64,000 nucleotides of DNA from Pseudomonas sp. CFII64 (GTDB lineage: Bacteria > Pseudomonadota > Gammaproteobacteria > Pseudomonadales > Pseudomonadaceae): assembly GCF_000416235.1 (NCBI RefSeq), contig NZ_ATLO01000017.1, forward strand, positions 1 to 64,000, read 5' to 3'. Below the pieces are notes generated by a model. The model was not told where the DNA came from. It saw only the letters and a list, made by a program, of their open reading frames with translations, and searched no databases. Positions 1-9,252 of this stretch are shown here, one piece after another. How positions within the stretch are numbered: position 1 is the first letter of the stretch; each line of letters begins with the position of its first letter. The position numbers and the translations under genes were made by a program.

Positions 1-179
1 GTTGCTCGTTAGCGGGAGGCGAATTCTACAGGATTAATCTGTACCGTCAACCACCCATGCCAGATTATTTCCGCAGCTTCAAAACACGCGGATGGAGCTA
101 TCTATAGGCAGTTAAAAGCCGAGCCCAAGAGGATCCAGAGAGACCGTCAATATAGAGCCCCATCCCGGCTCCAAAACAC

Positions 180-211
180 AAAGGCCCCGACTCATGGAGT
201 GCGGGGCCTTT
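180..211 (-). terminator. Rho-independent terminator after tRNA-Arg(CCU)
   Basis: An inverted repeat pairs AAAGGCCCCG with CGGGGCCTTT around a 12-nt loop. It lies about 60 bp beyond the 3' end of the minus-strand tRNA gene and ends in a short T run when read on that strand. The first 179 bases hold no gene I can support. Confidence 0.7.
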
Positions 212-272
212 GCTGGACTGAATGCGGTGAGAGCGCCCTCTGATGACGTCGAACCTGATAAAGCTATCTATA

Positions 273-350
273 TGGTGTCCCAGGGCAGGTTCGAACTGCC
301 AACCTTCCCCTTAGGAGGGGGATGCTCTATCCAATTGAGCTACTGAGACA
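273..350 (-). tRNA. tRNA-Arg (anticodon CCU)
   Basis: On the minus strand the sequence folds as a full cloverleaf: acceptor TGTCTCA..., a D arm, anticodon stem TCCCC/GGGGA around loop CTCCTAA (anticodon CCT), T arm with GTTCGAACC, and an encoded 3' CCA at 275-273. It decodes the rare AGG arginine codon. A hairpin terminator follows 60 bp downstream, so it is probably a single-gene transcript. Confidence 0.95.
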
Positions 351-575
351 CAATCGCCGGTCTAGTTGCAGTGCCAGCGGAACGGCGAGCATGTTAACGG
401 CACAGCCTGAATTTGTCATGTCGTGATTGCCTGCAGACCCTGTAGGAGATACCCCGCATCCATGACCGCGAAATAACCATCATGCATTTTGCACTACCGC
501 AAAAGGCCATCATTGCAAAACGCAATCTAGCTCGATCTAAAAAACTTTATAAGCCACTGATTTTAAAGGATTTTC

Positions 576-902
576 ATGACAAAATTTATTGGCATGCGGA
601 ATGCACTATCTAGGATAGTGGAGAACAGCCCCTTAAGAAAGTTCCGTTGGAGGTACACGAAAATGAACATCGCGCTATCAGTGTTGAACGCTGCAGCCCT
701 GGTCGCATTGGTGACTTTTCATTTCCAGGACGACGGCTCGCAGAGCCAGTCAGTGGCCATTCAACCCCAGCCGCATCATCTGCTGCGCCAAGCACCTCAA
801 TTGGCAATCATGGCTGAGCCGCGGCACGAATCAGCGATGGTCGCCAACGAAAGCGACACGTCAGCTCAAACGACTCAAAGCAGCCCACGCTGGATTTTCT
901 AA
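576..902 (+). CDS. Small hypothetical single-pass membrane protein
   Basis: The frame encodes 108 residues with one hydrophobic helix (about residues 31-48, after a basic stretch) and a low-complexity Gln/Ser/Pro/His-rich tail. Two starts are possible. Position 576 has AAAGGA just upstream. Position 663 has a stronger GGAGG and would give a 79-residue protein that opens directly with the membrane helix (MNIALSVLN...). The second start makes better biological sense as an N-terminal anchor. I do not recognise the family. The gene is followed after 12 nt by another tiny membrane protein gene, and the two may be co-transcribed. Confidence 0.5.
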   Translation: MTKFIGMRNALSRIVENSPLRKFRWRYTKMNIALSVLNAAALVALVTFHFQDDGSQSQSVAIQPQPHHLLRQAPQLAIMAEPRHESAMVANESDTSAQTTQSSPRWIF

Positions 903-914
903 GAACTGCACCCA

Positions 915-1112
915 ATGAGATTTACCATGTCAAAACCCGCCGCGCTGTTCATCACCCTAACGCTCATGCTGATCAGCATCGACCTATTGCTCCCGGCCAA
1001 CAACGACGTCCTCAGCTATGCCGCAAGAATCGCGGGCGGAGTTTCGTTCTGCGCATTTATAGTCGCCTTAATGATGGGCCGACGCTTCAAATTTGATCCA
1101 GTGCTGCGCTAG
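915..1112 (+). CDS. Small hypothetical membrane protein (two helices)
   Basis: This 65-residue frame (61 residues from the ATG at 927, which seems more natural) has two hydrophobic segments separated by a short polar loop: roughly residues 9-27 and 37-55, ending in a basic tail GRRFKFDPVLR. That topology fits a two-pass inner-membrane peptide. Neither start has a strong ribosome site. It lies just after the preceding small membrane protein gene and is followed by a 450-bp gap leading to amrZ. Function unknown. Confidence 0.45.
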   Translation: MRFTMSKPAALFITLTLMLISIDLLLPANNDVLSYAARIAGGVSFCAFIVALMMGRRFKFDPVLR

Positions 1113-1476
1113 ACACTTCTGGGTCCTATATCAGGCGCTGCACCTACCCCGAACCCCTCCAGCCTCCCCCCTCCCCAGCGACACTTATCTCTGACCTACC
1201 TGCACTTGCGGAAGATTTCTGTCGTCCGTCGGCCCGCATTAGTATTTACTGCAATTGCCTCTAAGCTGAAGACAGATAGCCATCATGGCAATTGGCAGCC
1301 ACGGACGACGGATGCCAGACAGATGGGCGGCAGTTTCAGTTTTTGCAGAGCCGCTCGCAATTCTGACAATCGGTGCTGGCAAATCGCCTTTATGTAGGTC
1401 AACATTTGTCACAGAATTGACGCCAAGGATCCGGCGGATTGAGGCATGATTGCGACCTCTTAAGACAATCCGGATT

Positions 1477-1503
1477 GAACATTTTGCCAAATTGACTGTC
1501 AGA
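1477..1503 (+). promoter_or_regulatory. Candidate AlgU (sigma-22/RpoE-type) promoter for amrZ
   Basis: GAACAT, 16 nt, TCAGA resembles the AlgU consensus GAACTT-N16/17-TCTGA with one mismatch in each element. It sits 60 bp before the amrZ start, inside a 450-bp non-coding gap (1113-1563). In P. aeruginosa amrZ (algZ) transcription is known to depend on AlgU. This assignment is from pattern and context only. Confidence 0.45.
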
Positions 1504-1563
1504 GAATGACATCTTGCGGCGACTTGCTAGAACCGCTCTCCCCTGAACTAACCGGTTAAATAT

Positions 1564-1893
1564 ATGAGCCCTATGAAACAGGCTACTTATTCCAGCCGTA
1601 CGGCTGACAAGTTCGTTGTACGCCTACCAGACGGCATGCGGAATCGTGTGCAAGAGGTAGCCAAAAATCACCATCGCAGCATGAACTCCGAGATCATTGC
1701 TCGTCTCGAACAAAGCTTGATTCAGGAAGGTGCGCTGGGCGATGAGCCAAGCCTGCGCCTTGATAGCCCTGAGCTGTCCCTGCATGAACGCGAATTGCTG
1801 CAGCGCTTTCGGCAACTTTCACACCGCCAACAGAATGCCCTTGTTTCCTTGATTGCCCATGACACTGAACTTGCTGCAGATAACGAAGCCTGA
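1564..1893 (+). CDS. amrZ: Transcriptional regulator AmrZ (AlgZ), ribbon-helix-helix
   Basis: AmrZ is a global DNA-binding regulator of alginate, motility and biofilm genes in Pseudomonas. The 109-residue product has the Arc/MetJ-type ribbon-helix-helix domain at about residues 12-55: strand [10 protein letters not shown], then the helices with [18 protein letters not shown], nearly identical to my memory of P. aeruginosa AmrZ. A helical C-terminal region follows ([32 protein letters not shown]), which in AmrZ drives tetramerisation. The start fits the family N-terminus (MxPxKQAT). The long upstream gap with a candidate AlgU promoter suggests complex control. mgtE is convergent downstream. 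Confidence 0.93.
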   Translation: MSPMKQATYSSRTADKFVVRLPDGMRNRVQEVAKNHHRSMNSEIIARLEQSLIQEGALGDEPSLRLDSPELSLHERELLQRFRQLSHRQQNALVSLIAHDTELAADNEA

Positions 1894-2004
1894 CAGCAAG
1901 ATCAACAAAAACCATCCGGCTCAGCGCTAGCTTTATTGTTGTAGTCTTTCTCTTTATTGCCTGTAAGACGTATTTTCAAGACAAAAAAAACCGCCGCGTG
2001 CAGA

Positions 2005-3447
2005 TCAAAGCAGGAAGATTGTTGCCAGCCCCAGGAAAATAAAGAAACCGCCGCTATCGGTCATGGCTGTAATCATCACACTGGCCCCCATTGCCGGGTC
2101 GCGCCCCAGACGAGCCAGAGTCATGGGGATCGTGACACCCATCAGCGCAGCCAGAAGAAGGTTCAGGGTCATCGCAGCCGTCATGACCACGCCCAATGAC
2201 CAGCTGCCATATAGCATGTAAGCGACGATACCGATTACACCCCCCCAGACTACGCCGTTGATCAAACCTACGACCAACTCCTTGCGCAGTAGACGCGACG
2301 TATTACCGGTACTGACCTGGTCCAGCGCCATCGCCCGCACAATCATGGTGATCGTCTGATTGCCGGAGTTTCCGCCAATCCCCGCAACAATAGGCATCAA
2401 TGCAGCCAGCGCCACCAGCTTTTCAATCGAACCCTCGAACAAGCCGATTACCCGGGACGCAATGAAAGCAGTTACCAGATTGACTGCCAGCCAGGCCCAG
2501 CGGTTACGCAACGACTTCCAGACGGAGGCGAAGATATCTTCCTCCTCGCGCAGACCCGCCATGTTCAGGACTTCGGTTTCGCTTTCTTCACGAATGAGGT
2601 CAACCATTTCGTCGATGGTCAAACGGCCGATCAGCTTGCCGTTCTTGTCCACCACCGGCGATGAAATCAAGTCGTATCGCTCAAAGGCCTGCGCAGCCTC
2701 GTAGGCATCGCCGTCCGGGTGAAAACTCACCGGATCGTTAGCCATGACCTCGGATACCTGCTTTTCAGGGTCATTGACCAACAGACGCTTGATAGGCAGC
2801 ACGCCCTTGAGCACACCGTCGTAATCAACCACGAACAGCTTGTCCGTGTGGCCCGGCAGCTCTTTGAGGCGACGCAGATAACGCAACACGACTTCGAGAC
2901 TGACATCCTCTCGGATGGTCACCATCTCGAAGTCCATCAGGGCGCCGACTTGCTCTTCATCATAGGACAAGGCCGAACGCACGCGCTCACGCTGCTGGCT
3001 ATCCAGGGCCTCCATAAGCTCATGGACAACATCGCGAGGCAGTTCGGGAGCAAGGTCGGCGAGTTCGTCGGCATCCATTTCCTTGGCCGCAGCCAACAAC
3101 TCGTGATCGTCCATATCGGCGATCAGCGTTTCCCTGACGGAATCGGAAACTTCGAGGAGGATGTCGCCGTCTCGCTCAGCCTTGACCAGTTGCCAGACCG
3201 TCAGACGATCTTCAAGTGGCAGGGCTTCAAGAATATAGGCGACGTCGGCGGAGTGAAGGTCATCGAGCTTGCGTTGCAACTCGACGAGGTTCTGCCGGTG
3301 AACGAGATTTTCTACGCGGTCTTGATTCTGACCTTCCTGGCGGTGAGTCAGATCTTCAACGATACGCTGGCGCTGCAAGAGCTCGATGACTTGAGCCAGA
3401 CGATCCTGCAGACTTTCCTGCGTCTTTTTTACTTCAATTTGGGTCAT
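2005..3447 (-). CDS. mgtE: Magnesium transporter MgtE
   Basis: A 480-residue MgtE-family Mg2+ channel. The cytosolic N-terminal half has the MgtE N domain (helical superhelix, about residues 30-135) followed by paired CBS domains (about 140-260), which in the family close the pore when Mg2+ is plentiful. The C-terminal part has five membrane helices (about 285-480), including the conserved GIGGNSGNQ segment that forms the ion pathway. I moved the start to the ATG at 3447 because GTGGAG lies just upstream; a longer frame upstream lacks support. In P. aeruginosa MgtE affects T3SS gene expression through rsmYZ. That link is from the literature, not this sequence. Confidence 0.95.
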   Translation of the reverse strand: MTQIEVKKTQESLQDRLAQVIELLQRQRIVEDLTHRQEGQNQDRVENLVHRQNLVELQRKLDDLHSADVAYILEALPLEDRLTVWQLVKAERDGDILLEVSDSVRETLIADMDDHELLAAAKEMDADELADLAPELPRDVVHELMEALDSQQRERVRSALSYDEEQVGALMDFEMVTIREDVSLEVVLRYLRRLKELPGHTDKLFVVDYDGVLKGVLPIKRLLVNDPEKQVSEVMANDPVSFHPDGDAYEAAQAFERYDLISSPVVDKNGKLIGRLTIDEMVDLIREESETEVLNMAGLREEEDIFASVWKSLRNRWAWLAVNLVTAFIASRVIGLFEGSIEKLVALAALMPIVAGIGGNSGNQTITMIVRAMALDQVSTGNTSRLLRKELVVGLINGVVWGGVIGIVAYMLYGSWSLGVVMTAAMTLNLLLAALMGVTIPMTLARLGRDPAMGASVMITAMTDSGGFFIFLGLATIFLL

Positions 3448-3769
3448 AGGCGAACTCCACTCCCAGCAGCGGAGCACGCCAGGAGATCAATCAGTTAATG
3501 CATGATTGTTGAAAAAAACTGTTGAATAGCTACTGGGTAAGTCCATGGAGGGATTCCACAAGCCCCGGCGGGGCTGACGCGCGCAATCATACACCGCCTG
3601 AGCGCGCTGCACGCTACAAAATTCAGCCTGGAACAAGTGCTTGCAACACAAACTTAAACAATGCGCGAGTCAATACAACCGCGACGCAACATCCGGCCAA
3701 GAAAACACGCTCGTCACCCGAGCTGCGTTTGGCTAGCCTTGGGGCCAGACTCGTCACGGAGGACGCCGT

Positions 3770-4273
3770 ATGACCATCCAAACCCGCCAGATGCTATGCA
3801 GCGCCCTGCTCTGCCTACCGCTATCCCTGCACGCGACCATCGTGCAGCGCTGCGAAGATCCTGCCGGCAACGTCACCTACACATCGCTAGGCTGCCCAAG
3901 CGATCACGACATGCAATTACAAAACGCCTTCAACGCTTCGCCGGGAAGCAAGAGCAATACAGCACTACTCCCGCCGCGCGACCCACTATCCCGCCGACAG
4001 ACCGCCACAGCCCGCCAGGAAAAACAACTGACGGTCGTAGGACAGCGCGACGACGACTGCGACAATCGCTTGAGCGCTGAACAGCGGCGCCGGGCAATTA
4101 TCAATCAGCAGACTCCAGCGGGAATGACCAGGCGTGACGTCGAAAGCTTGCTGGGCAGGCCAGACAAGGTTGTGAGCCGAAATGGAGAGACTCGCTACGT
4201 CTACAACGAAAAGAAGGGCCGCAGCAGCCAGGTCACATTTGATGAGATGGGCTGCGTAAAAGGCAAACGCTAG
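3770..4273 (+). CDS. Exported DUF4124-type protein with an SmpA/OmlA-like C-terminus
   Basis: The 167-residue product opens with a signal peptide (about residues 1-22, cut near LHA). A DUF4124-like motif follows (VQRCEDPAGNVTYTSLGCP; two cysteines suited to a disulphide). After a polar linker, residues about 115-165 resemble the small alpha/beta fold of SmpA/OmlA proteins (GMTRRDVESLLGRPDKVV... YVYNEKKG), often found in envelope proteins. It is probably periplasmic. A strong terminator begins five bases after the stop. The 320-bp gap before it (3448-3769) shows no other gene. Exact function is not known. Confidence 0.7.
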   Translation: MTIQTRQMLCSALLCLPLSLHATIVQRCEDPAGNVTYTSLGCPSDHDMQLQNAFNASPGSKSNTALLPPRDPLSRRQTATARQEKQLTVVGQRDDDCDNRLSAEQRRRAIINQQTPAGMTRRDVESLLGRPDKVVSRNGETRYVYNEKKGRSSQVTFDEMGCVKGKR

Positions 4274-4278
4274 ACGGC

Positions 4279-4308
4279 AAAAAGCCCGCATCGAGATGCG
4301 GGCTTTTT
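4279..4308. terminator. Bidirectional terminator hairpin
   Basis: A perfect stem (AAAAAGCCCGCATC / GATGCGGGCTTTTT) with a 2-nt loop lies between the 3' end of the DUF4124-type gene (plus strand) and the minus-strand tRNA-Arg gene. A/T runs on both sides let it serve both directions. Confidence 0.9.
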
Positions 4309-4314
4309 GGTGTT

Positions 4315-4392
4315 TGGTGCACTCGACAGGATTCGAACCTGTGACCGCTCGGTTCGTAGCCGAGTACTCTATCCAGCTGAGCTACGAGTGCA
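4315..4392 (-). tRNA. tRNA-Arg (anticodon ACG), copy 1
   Basis: Minus-strand cloverleaf with anticodon stem CTCGG/CCGAG around loop CTACGAA (anticodon ACG, inosine-modified in vivo), T arm GGTTCGAATCC and encoded CCA. Identical to the copy at 4464-4541. Confidence 0.96.
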
Positions 4393-4463
4393 TTGGCGTT
4401 TGATAAACCAGACCACCGCTGGCTTGAAGCAAGTTATCTGCATTACTGCAAACAACCTTTAAA

Positions 4464-4541
4464 TGGTGCACTCGACAGGATTCGAACCTGTGACCGCTCG
4501 GTTCGTAGCCGAGTACTCTATCCAGCTGAGCTACGAGTGCA
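4464..4541 (-). tRNA. tRNA-Arg (anticodon ACG), copy 2
   Basis: Identical in sequence to the copy at 4315-4392 and separated from it by 71 bp. With tRNA-Ser(GCU) it forms a three-tRNA minus-strand cluster just downstream of csrA. Confidence 0.96.
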
Positions 4542-4646
4542 TTTGTTGCCGCGCATTATAGGCCGTTGAATCTTCTGGTCAAGCACTTTATCTAGTAAAT
4601 TCAAACACTTACAGATGAAGCCAGAAACAACGTACTACGCAAATAA

Positions 4647-4737
4647 TGGCGGAGAACGGGGGATTCGAACCCCCGACACCCTTTTGAGGTGTACTCCCTT
4701 AGCAGGGGAGCGCCTTCGGCCACTCGGCCAGCTCTCC
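4647..4737 (-). tRNA. tRNA-Ser (anticodon GCU)
   Basis: Minus-strand class II tRNA with a long variable arm. The acceptor GGAGAGC pairs with GTTCTCC, the anticodon stem CTCCC/GGGAG holds loop CTGCTAA (anticodon GCT), and CCA is encoded. It lies between csrA and the two tRNA-Arg genes. Confidence 0.96.
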
Positions 4738-4799
4738 GCAACACGGGGCGTATAATAACCACCCTTTTCCCCGTTTGCAAACCAAAAATTCAATAAAAA

Positions 4800-4988
4800 T
4801 TAATGGCTTGGTTCCTGGTCCTTCTCTTTCTTGATACGCAGGTAAATCTCTTCACGGTGAACAGCGACTTCCTTGGGCGCGTTGACACCAATTCGCACCT
4901 GATTACCTTTGACGCCGAGCACGGTCACGGTAATTTCGCCATCACCAATGATCAGGCTCTCTGCGCATCGACGAGTCAGAATCAGCAT
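4800..4988 (-). CDS. csrA: Carbon storage regulator CsrA/RsmA
   Basis: A 62-residue CsrA/RsmA homodimer subunit that binds GGA motifs in mRNA leaders and controls secondary metabolism, motility and virulence after transcription. The canonical N-terminus [16 protein letters not shown] is present, with the RNA-contact residues L4 and R44 region ([13 protein letters not shown]). I chose the internal ATG at 4988, which has GGAGAAAGG directly upstream; the longer frame would add 11 unlikely residues. It follows lysC on the same strand, as in other pseudomonads (alaS-lysC-rsmA), but a terminator separates them. Confidence 0.97.
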   Translation of the reverse strand: MLILTRRCAESLIIGDGEITVTVLGVKGNQVRIGVNAPKEVAVHREEIYLRIKKEKDQEPSH

Positions 4989-5121
4989 ACCTTTCTCCTC
5001 ACGCATTACATTCAGGGACAACAGTCGTCAGAACCGGCAGGCCGCATCGGCGTTCAAGCTGGTGCAGTCTGAGTATTGACCAGCGCAAAGAAAAGAACAG
5101 GCTTTGCGCCATCAATAAAAC

Positions 5122-5148
5122 AAAAGGCGCGGTCAAACCGCGCCTTTT
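5122..5148 (-). terminator. Terminator after lysC
   Basis: The stem AAAAGGCGCGGT / ACCGCGCCTTTT with a short loop lies 9 bp beyond the lysC stop. It separates lysC from csrA, so csrA must have its own promoter in the gap 4989-5121. Confidence 0.88.
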
Positions 5149-5157
5149 GACCATGCT

Positions 5158-6390
5158 TCACTCACCCTGTCGGGGCGCATCCAGCTCAAACGCAGTGTGG
5201 AGGGCACGTACTGCCAACTCCAGATACTTCTCTTCGATCACGACGGAAACCTTGATTTCCGACGTCGAGATCATCTGGATGTTGATGCTCTCTTTCGCCA
5301 ACGCTTCGAACATGCGACTGGCGACTCCGGCGTGCGAACGCATACCGACGCCGACAATCGACACCTTGGCAATCTTGGTGTCGCCCGAAACCTCACGCGC
5401 GCCAATTTCGCTGGCGGTGGTTTCAAGCACCTGCAGGGCCGCCTGGTAGTCATTGCGGTGAACGGTGAAGGTGAAATCGGTGGTGTTATCGTGCGCCACG
5501 TTCTGCACGATCATATCGACTTCGATATTCGCGCCACTGATCGGCCCGAGAATCTTGAAGGCCACGCCTGGCGTGTCTGGCACACCACGGATGGTCAGCT
5601 TGGCTTCATCGCGATTGAAAGCGATGCCGGAAATGATCGGCTGTTCCATGGATTCCTCTTCATCAATGGTAATGAGGGTGCCCGGCCCCTCCTTGAAGCT
5701 GTGCAATACGCGCAGCGGAACGTTGTACTTGCCGGCAAACTCGACAGCGCGGATTTGCAGCACCTTGGAACCGAGGCTGGCCATTTCCAGCATCTCTTCG
5801 AAGGTGATCTTGTCCAGGCGTTGAGCTTGCGACACCACTCGCGGGTCAGTGGTATAGACGCCATCGACGTCGGTATAGATCTGGCACTCATCAGCCTTGA
5901 GCGCTGCGGCCAGCGCCACGCCAGTGGTGTCCGAGCCGCCACGACCCAGGGTCGTGATATTGCCGTTCTCATCGACGCCCTGGAAACCGGCGACGACCAC
6001 CACACGACCGGCCTTCAGGTCAGCGCGAATTTTCTGATCGTCTATCTGCAGGATACGCGCCTTGTTGTGCGCGCTGTCCGTCAGGATACGAACCTGATTA
6101 CCGGTATAGGAAACCGCTGGCACGCCACGCTTGATCAAGGCCATGGCCAGCAACGCGATGGTGACCTGTTCGCCTGTGGAAACGATCACATCCAGTTCAC
6201 GAGGAACCGGCTGATCACTGATCTGCCTGGCCAGTTCAATAAGACGATTGGTCTCACCGCTCATGGCCGACAGCACCACGACCAGGTCATCGCCTGCTTC
6301 GCGGAATTTTTTGACTTTGTCAGCGACCTGCTCGATGCGCTCAACGGAGCCTACCGAGGTGCCTCCAAATTTTTGTACGATTAAAGCCAT
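5158..6390 (-). CDS. lysC: Aspartate kinase (feedback-regulated, two ACT domains)
   Basis: Catalyses ATP-dependent phosphorylation of L-aspartate, the first step to lysine, threonine, methionine and diaminopimelate. The 410-residue product has the kinase domain at 1-245, with VQKFGGTSVG at the N-terminus (ATP binding), ...STGEQV (substrate region) and GRGGSDTTGVALA. Two C-terminal ACT domains (about 265-400) bind the inhibitors lysine and/or threonine. The length and class match the alpha-beta-type LysC of Pseudomonas. A possible second internal start giving a separate beta (ACT) subunit was not pursued. Its neighbours alaS (upstream) and csrA (downstream) are conserved in the genus. Confidence 0.96.
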   Translation of the reverse strand: MALIVQKFGGTSVGSVERIEQVADKVKKFREAGDDLVVVLSAMSGETNRLIELARQISDQPVPRELDVIVSTGEQVTIALLAMALIKRGVPAVSYTGNQVRILTDSAHNKARILQIDDQKIRADLKAGRVVVVAGFQGVDENGNITTLGRGGSDTTGVALAAALKADECQIYTDVDGVYTTDPRVVSQAQRLDKITFEEMLEMASLGSKVLQIRAVEFAGKYNVPLRVLHSFKEGPGTLITIDEEESMEQPIISGIAFNRDEAKLTIRGVPDTPGVAFKILGPISGANIEVDMIVQNVAHDNTTDFTFTVHRNDYQAALQVLETTASEIGAREVSGDTKIAKVSIVGVGMRSHAGVASRMFEALAKESINIQMISTSEIKVSVVIEEKYLELAVRALHTAFELDAPRQGE

Positions 6391-6447
6391 CTCAAAGCCG
6401 CCTCAGCCCATTAAGGGCGCCCATTAAACGTTCAAACCCAAGCGCCA

Positions 6448-6472
6448 AGGCCTGCTGCCGAGCAACAGGCCT
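6448..6472 (-). terminator. Weak hairpin between alaS and lysC
   Basis: AGGCCTG pairs with CAGGCCT just after the alaS stop, without a clear downstream T run. It may slow or partly terminate transcription rather than stop it. Confidence 0.35.
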
Positions 6473-6483
6473 GGAAGGTCGAC

Positions 6484-9108
6484 TTAAATACCCTGCTCGA
6501 CAAAAGGAACCGTCAGCGCCAGCGCTGCATCCAGCGCGCTCGCATCGACGCCGCCGCCTTGAGCCATATCAGGACGACCGCCACCTTTACCACCCACGGC
6601 AGCGGCCGCTTGCTTCATCAAATCACCGGCTTTGAGTTGGCCAGTCAGGTCCTTGGTCACGCCTGCAACCAGTACGACCTTGTCTTCATGAACACCGCCG
6701 AGCAGGATCACTGCGCGGCCGAGCTTGTTCTTCAACTGATCGACAAGCGCCAGCAGCGCCTTGCCATCCTGACCGTCCAGGCGCACGGCCAGTACTTTCA
6801 CGCCTTTGACGTCCAGTGCGGCAGACGACAGATCGTCACCCGCAGCGCTGGCTGCCTTGGCCTGCAATTGTTCCAGCTGTTTTTCCAGCAGACGATTGCG
6901 CTCCAGCACAGCCGCAAGCTTGTCCAGCAGGTTGTCGCGATTGCCCTTGATCAGGGTCGCGGCTTCCTTGAGTTGATCTTCGGCCGAATTAAGGTAGGCC
7001 AGGGCCGCAGCGCCGGTTACTGCCTCGATACGCCGTATGCCGGCAGCAACACCGCCTTCGCTGACGATCTTGAACACAGCAATGTCGCCGGTGCGTTCGG
7101 CGTGAATGCCACCGCACAGCTCGACGGAGAAATCACCGCCCATGCTCAGAACCCGCACGCTATCGCCGTATTTCTCGCCGAACAGCGCCATGGCGCCTTT
7201 CTGTTTGGCGGTTTCGATATCGGTTTCAATCGTCTCCACAGCGGTGTTCTTGCGCACCTGCTCGTTGACGATTTCCTCCAGGGCTTTGAGTTGCTCCGGC
7301 TTGATCGCTTCAAAGTGACTGAAGTCGAAGCGCAGACGCTGACTGTTGACCAGGGAACCCTTCTGGGTCACATGCTCGCCGAGCACCTGACGCAATGCAG
7401 CGTGCAGCAAGTGCGTCGCCGAGTGGTTCAGCGACGTGGCATGGCGAACGTCGGCCTCCACTTCAGCATTCACCGCTACGCCGACCTTCAGGCTGCCAGC
7501 CGCCACCACGCCGTGATGCAGGAACGCGCCACCGGTCTTGGTGGTGTCACGCACGTCGAAACGCACGTCGCCCGCCTGAATGAAACCGCAATCGCCGATC
7601 TGACCACCGGATTCGGCATAAAAAGGCGTGGTATCAAGGATCACAACGCCCTCTTCACCTTCGCCCAACTGATCAACCGCCTTGCCGTCCTTATAAAGGG
7701 CAACAACGTTGGCATCACTGCGGGTGGCTTTGTAGCCGATGAAGTTAGTCGCGACGTCAACCTTGACCAGACTGTTGTAGTCCATGCCGAACGAACTGGC
7801 CGAACGGGCGCGCACGCGCTGGGCATCCATCTCGCGCTCGAAACCTTCCTCATCGAGGGTCAGGTTGCGTTCGCGAGCGATGTCGCCGGTCAGGTCCATC
7901 GGAAAACCGTAGGTGTCGTAGAGCTTGAACACCACGTCACCGGGAACCACGGTGCCTTTGAGCTCAGTCAGATCCTGTTCGAGGATTTTCAGGCCCTGTT
8001 CGAGGGTCTTGGCGAATTGCTCCTCTTCCGCTTTGAGCACGCGTTCAATGTGCGCCTGCTGCTGGGTCAGTTCCGGGAAGGCAGTACCCATCTCGGCAAC
8101 CAGCGCGGCAACGATCTGATAGAAGAAGCTGCCCTTGGCGCCCAGCTTGTTGCCGTGACGGCAGGCGCGACGAATGATGCGGCGCAACACGTAGCCGCGA
8201 CCTTCGCTGGACGGCAGCACGCCATCGGCGATCAGGAAACTGCAGGAACGAATGTGGTCAGCCACGACTTTCAGCGAAGCCTGGTTGTCATTGGTGCAGC
8301 CGATGGCCTTGGCCGCAGCGGTCAGCAGGCTCTGGAACAGGTCGATCTCGTAGTTCGAGTTCACGTGCTGCAAAACGGCGCTGACTCGTTCCAGGCCCAT
8401 GCCGGTATCCACCGACGGCGCTGGCAACGGGTGCAACACGCCATCGGCGGTGCGGTTGAACTGCATGAACACGTTGTTCCAGATTTCGATGTAACGGTCG
8501 CCGTCTTCTTCCGGCGAGCCTGGCGGGCCACCCCAGATGTCGGCGCCGTGGTCAAAGAAAATCTCGGTGCATGGGCCGCACGGGCCGGTATCACCCATGG
8601 TCCAGAAGTTGTCCGAGGCGTATGGCGCGCCCTTGTTGTCGCCGATACGGACCATGCGCTCGGCAGGCACGCCGATTTCCTTGGTCCAGATATCGTAGGC
8701 TTCATCATCGGTGGCATAGACCGTGACCCAGAGTTTTTCCTTGGGCAGGTTCAGCCATTTGTCCGAGGTCAGGAACGTCCAGGCGTAGGTGATGGCGTCA
8801 CGCTTGAAATAATCGCCAAAACTGAAGTTGCCGAGCATTTCGAAAAAAGTGTGGTGACGCGCGGTATAACCGACGTTGTCCAGGTCGTTGTGCTTACCAC
8901 CGGCGCGCACGCACTTCTGGCTGCTTACGGCACGGGTATAGGCCCGTTTTTCCTGGCCCAGGAAGCAATCCTTGAACTGGTTCATACCCGCGTTGGTGAA
9001 CAGCAGGGTTGGGTCATTGCCCGGGATCAAAGAGCTGGAGGCAACACGTGTGTGGCCCTGCTCTTCGAAGAAGCCCAGGAAGGCTTCACGGATTTCTGCG
9101 CTTTTCAT
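6484..9108 (-). CDS. alaS: Alanyl-tRNA synthetase
   Basis: Charges tRNA-Ala and edits mischarged Ser/Gly. The 874-residue protein has the class II catalytic core first ([19 protein letters not shown]..., ...[13 protein letters not shown]). The editing domain follows with zinc-binding [11 protein letters not shown] (about residues 560-575) and [11 protein letters not shown] (about 660-670). A C-terminal oligomerisation and DHHA1 domain contains the Gly-rich [15 protein letters not shown]. Full family length. The start was placed at 9108, since the family begins MKSxEIR and the extra upstream residues look non-coding. Confidence 0.97.
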   Translation of the reverse strand: MKSAEIREAFLGFFEEQGHTRVASSSLIPGNDPTLLFTNAGMNQFKDCFLGQEKRAYTRAVSSQKCVRAGGKHNDLDNVGYTARHHTFFEMLGNFSFGDYFKRDAITYAWTFLTSDKWLNLPKEKLWVTVYATDDEAYDIWTKEIGVPAERMVRIGDNKGAPYASDNFWTMGDTGPCGPCTEIFFDHGADIWGGPPGSPEEDGDRYIEIWNNVFMQFNRTADGVLHPLPAPSVDTGMGLERVSAVLQHVNSNYEIDLFQSLLTAAAKAIGCTNDNQASLKVVADHIRSCSFLIADGVLPSSEGRGYVLRRIIRRACRHGNKLGAKGSFFYQIVAALVAEMGTAFPELTQQQAHIERVLKAEEEQFAKTLEQGLKILEQDLTELKGTVVPGDVVFKLYDTYGFPMDLTGDIARERNLTLDEEGFEREMDAQRVRARSASSFGMDYNSLVKVDVATNFIGYKATRSDANVVALYKDGKAVDQLGEGEEGVVILDTTPFYAESGGQIGDCGFIQAGDVRFDVRDTTKTGGAFLHHGVVAAGSLKVGVAVNAEVEADVRHATSLNHSATHLLHAALRQVLGEHVTQKGSLVNSQRLRFDFSHFEAIKPEQLKALEEIVNEQVRKNTAVETIETDIETAKQKGAMALFGEKYGDSVRVLSMGGDFSVELCGGIHAERTGDIAVFKIVSEGGVAAGIRRIEAVTGAAALAYLNSAEDQLKEAATLIKGNRDNLLDKLAAVLERNRLLEKQLEQLQAKAASAAGDDLSSAALDVKGVKVLAVRLDGQDGKALLALVDQLKNKLGRAVILLGGVHEDKVVLVAGVTKDLTGQLKAGDLMKQAAAAVGGKGGGRPDMAQGGGVDASALDAALALTVPFVEQGI

Positions 9109-9252
9109 AGGTTCTTCCACGGAGACTGCGGCCAGAGGCAAGTGCAAAACGTCAATTGACGTAGCGACGGCAAAGGGCCGCATTATATAGGCGTTGCGTC
9201 GTCGGTACAGCGTGTTTGTTCGATAGAAACAAGCTACTGGACTATCGGCACC

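Noticed and set aside
1206..1397. 63-codon frame upstream of amrZ
   Set aside because: No ribosome site and no plausible domain; it is in the amrZ control region.
2719..3498. 259-codon frame opposite mgtE
   Set aside because: Antisense shadow of a certain gene.
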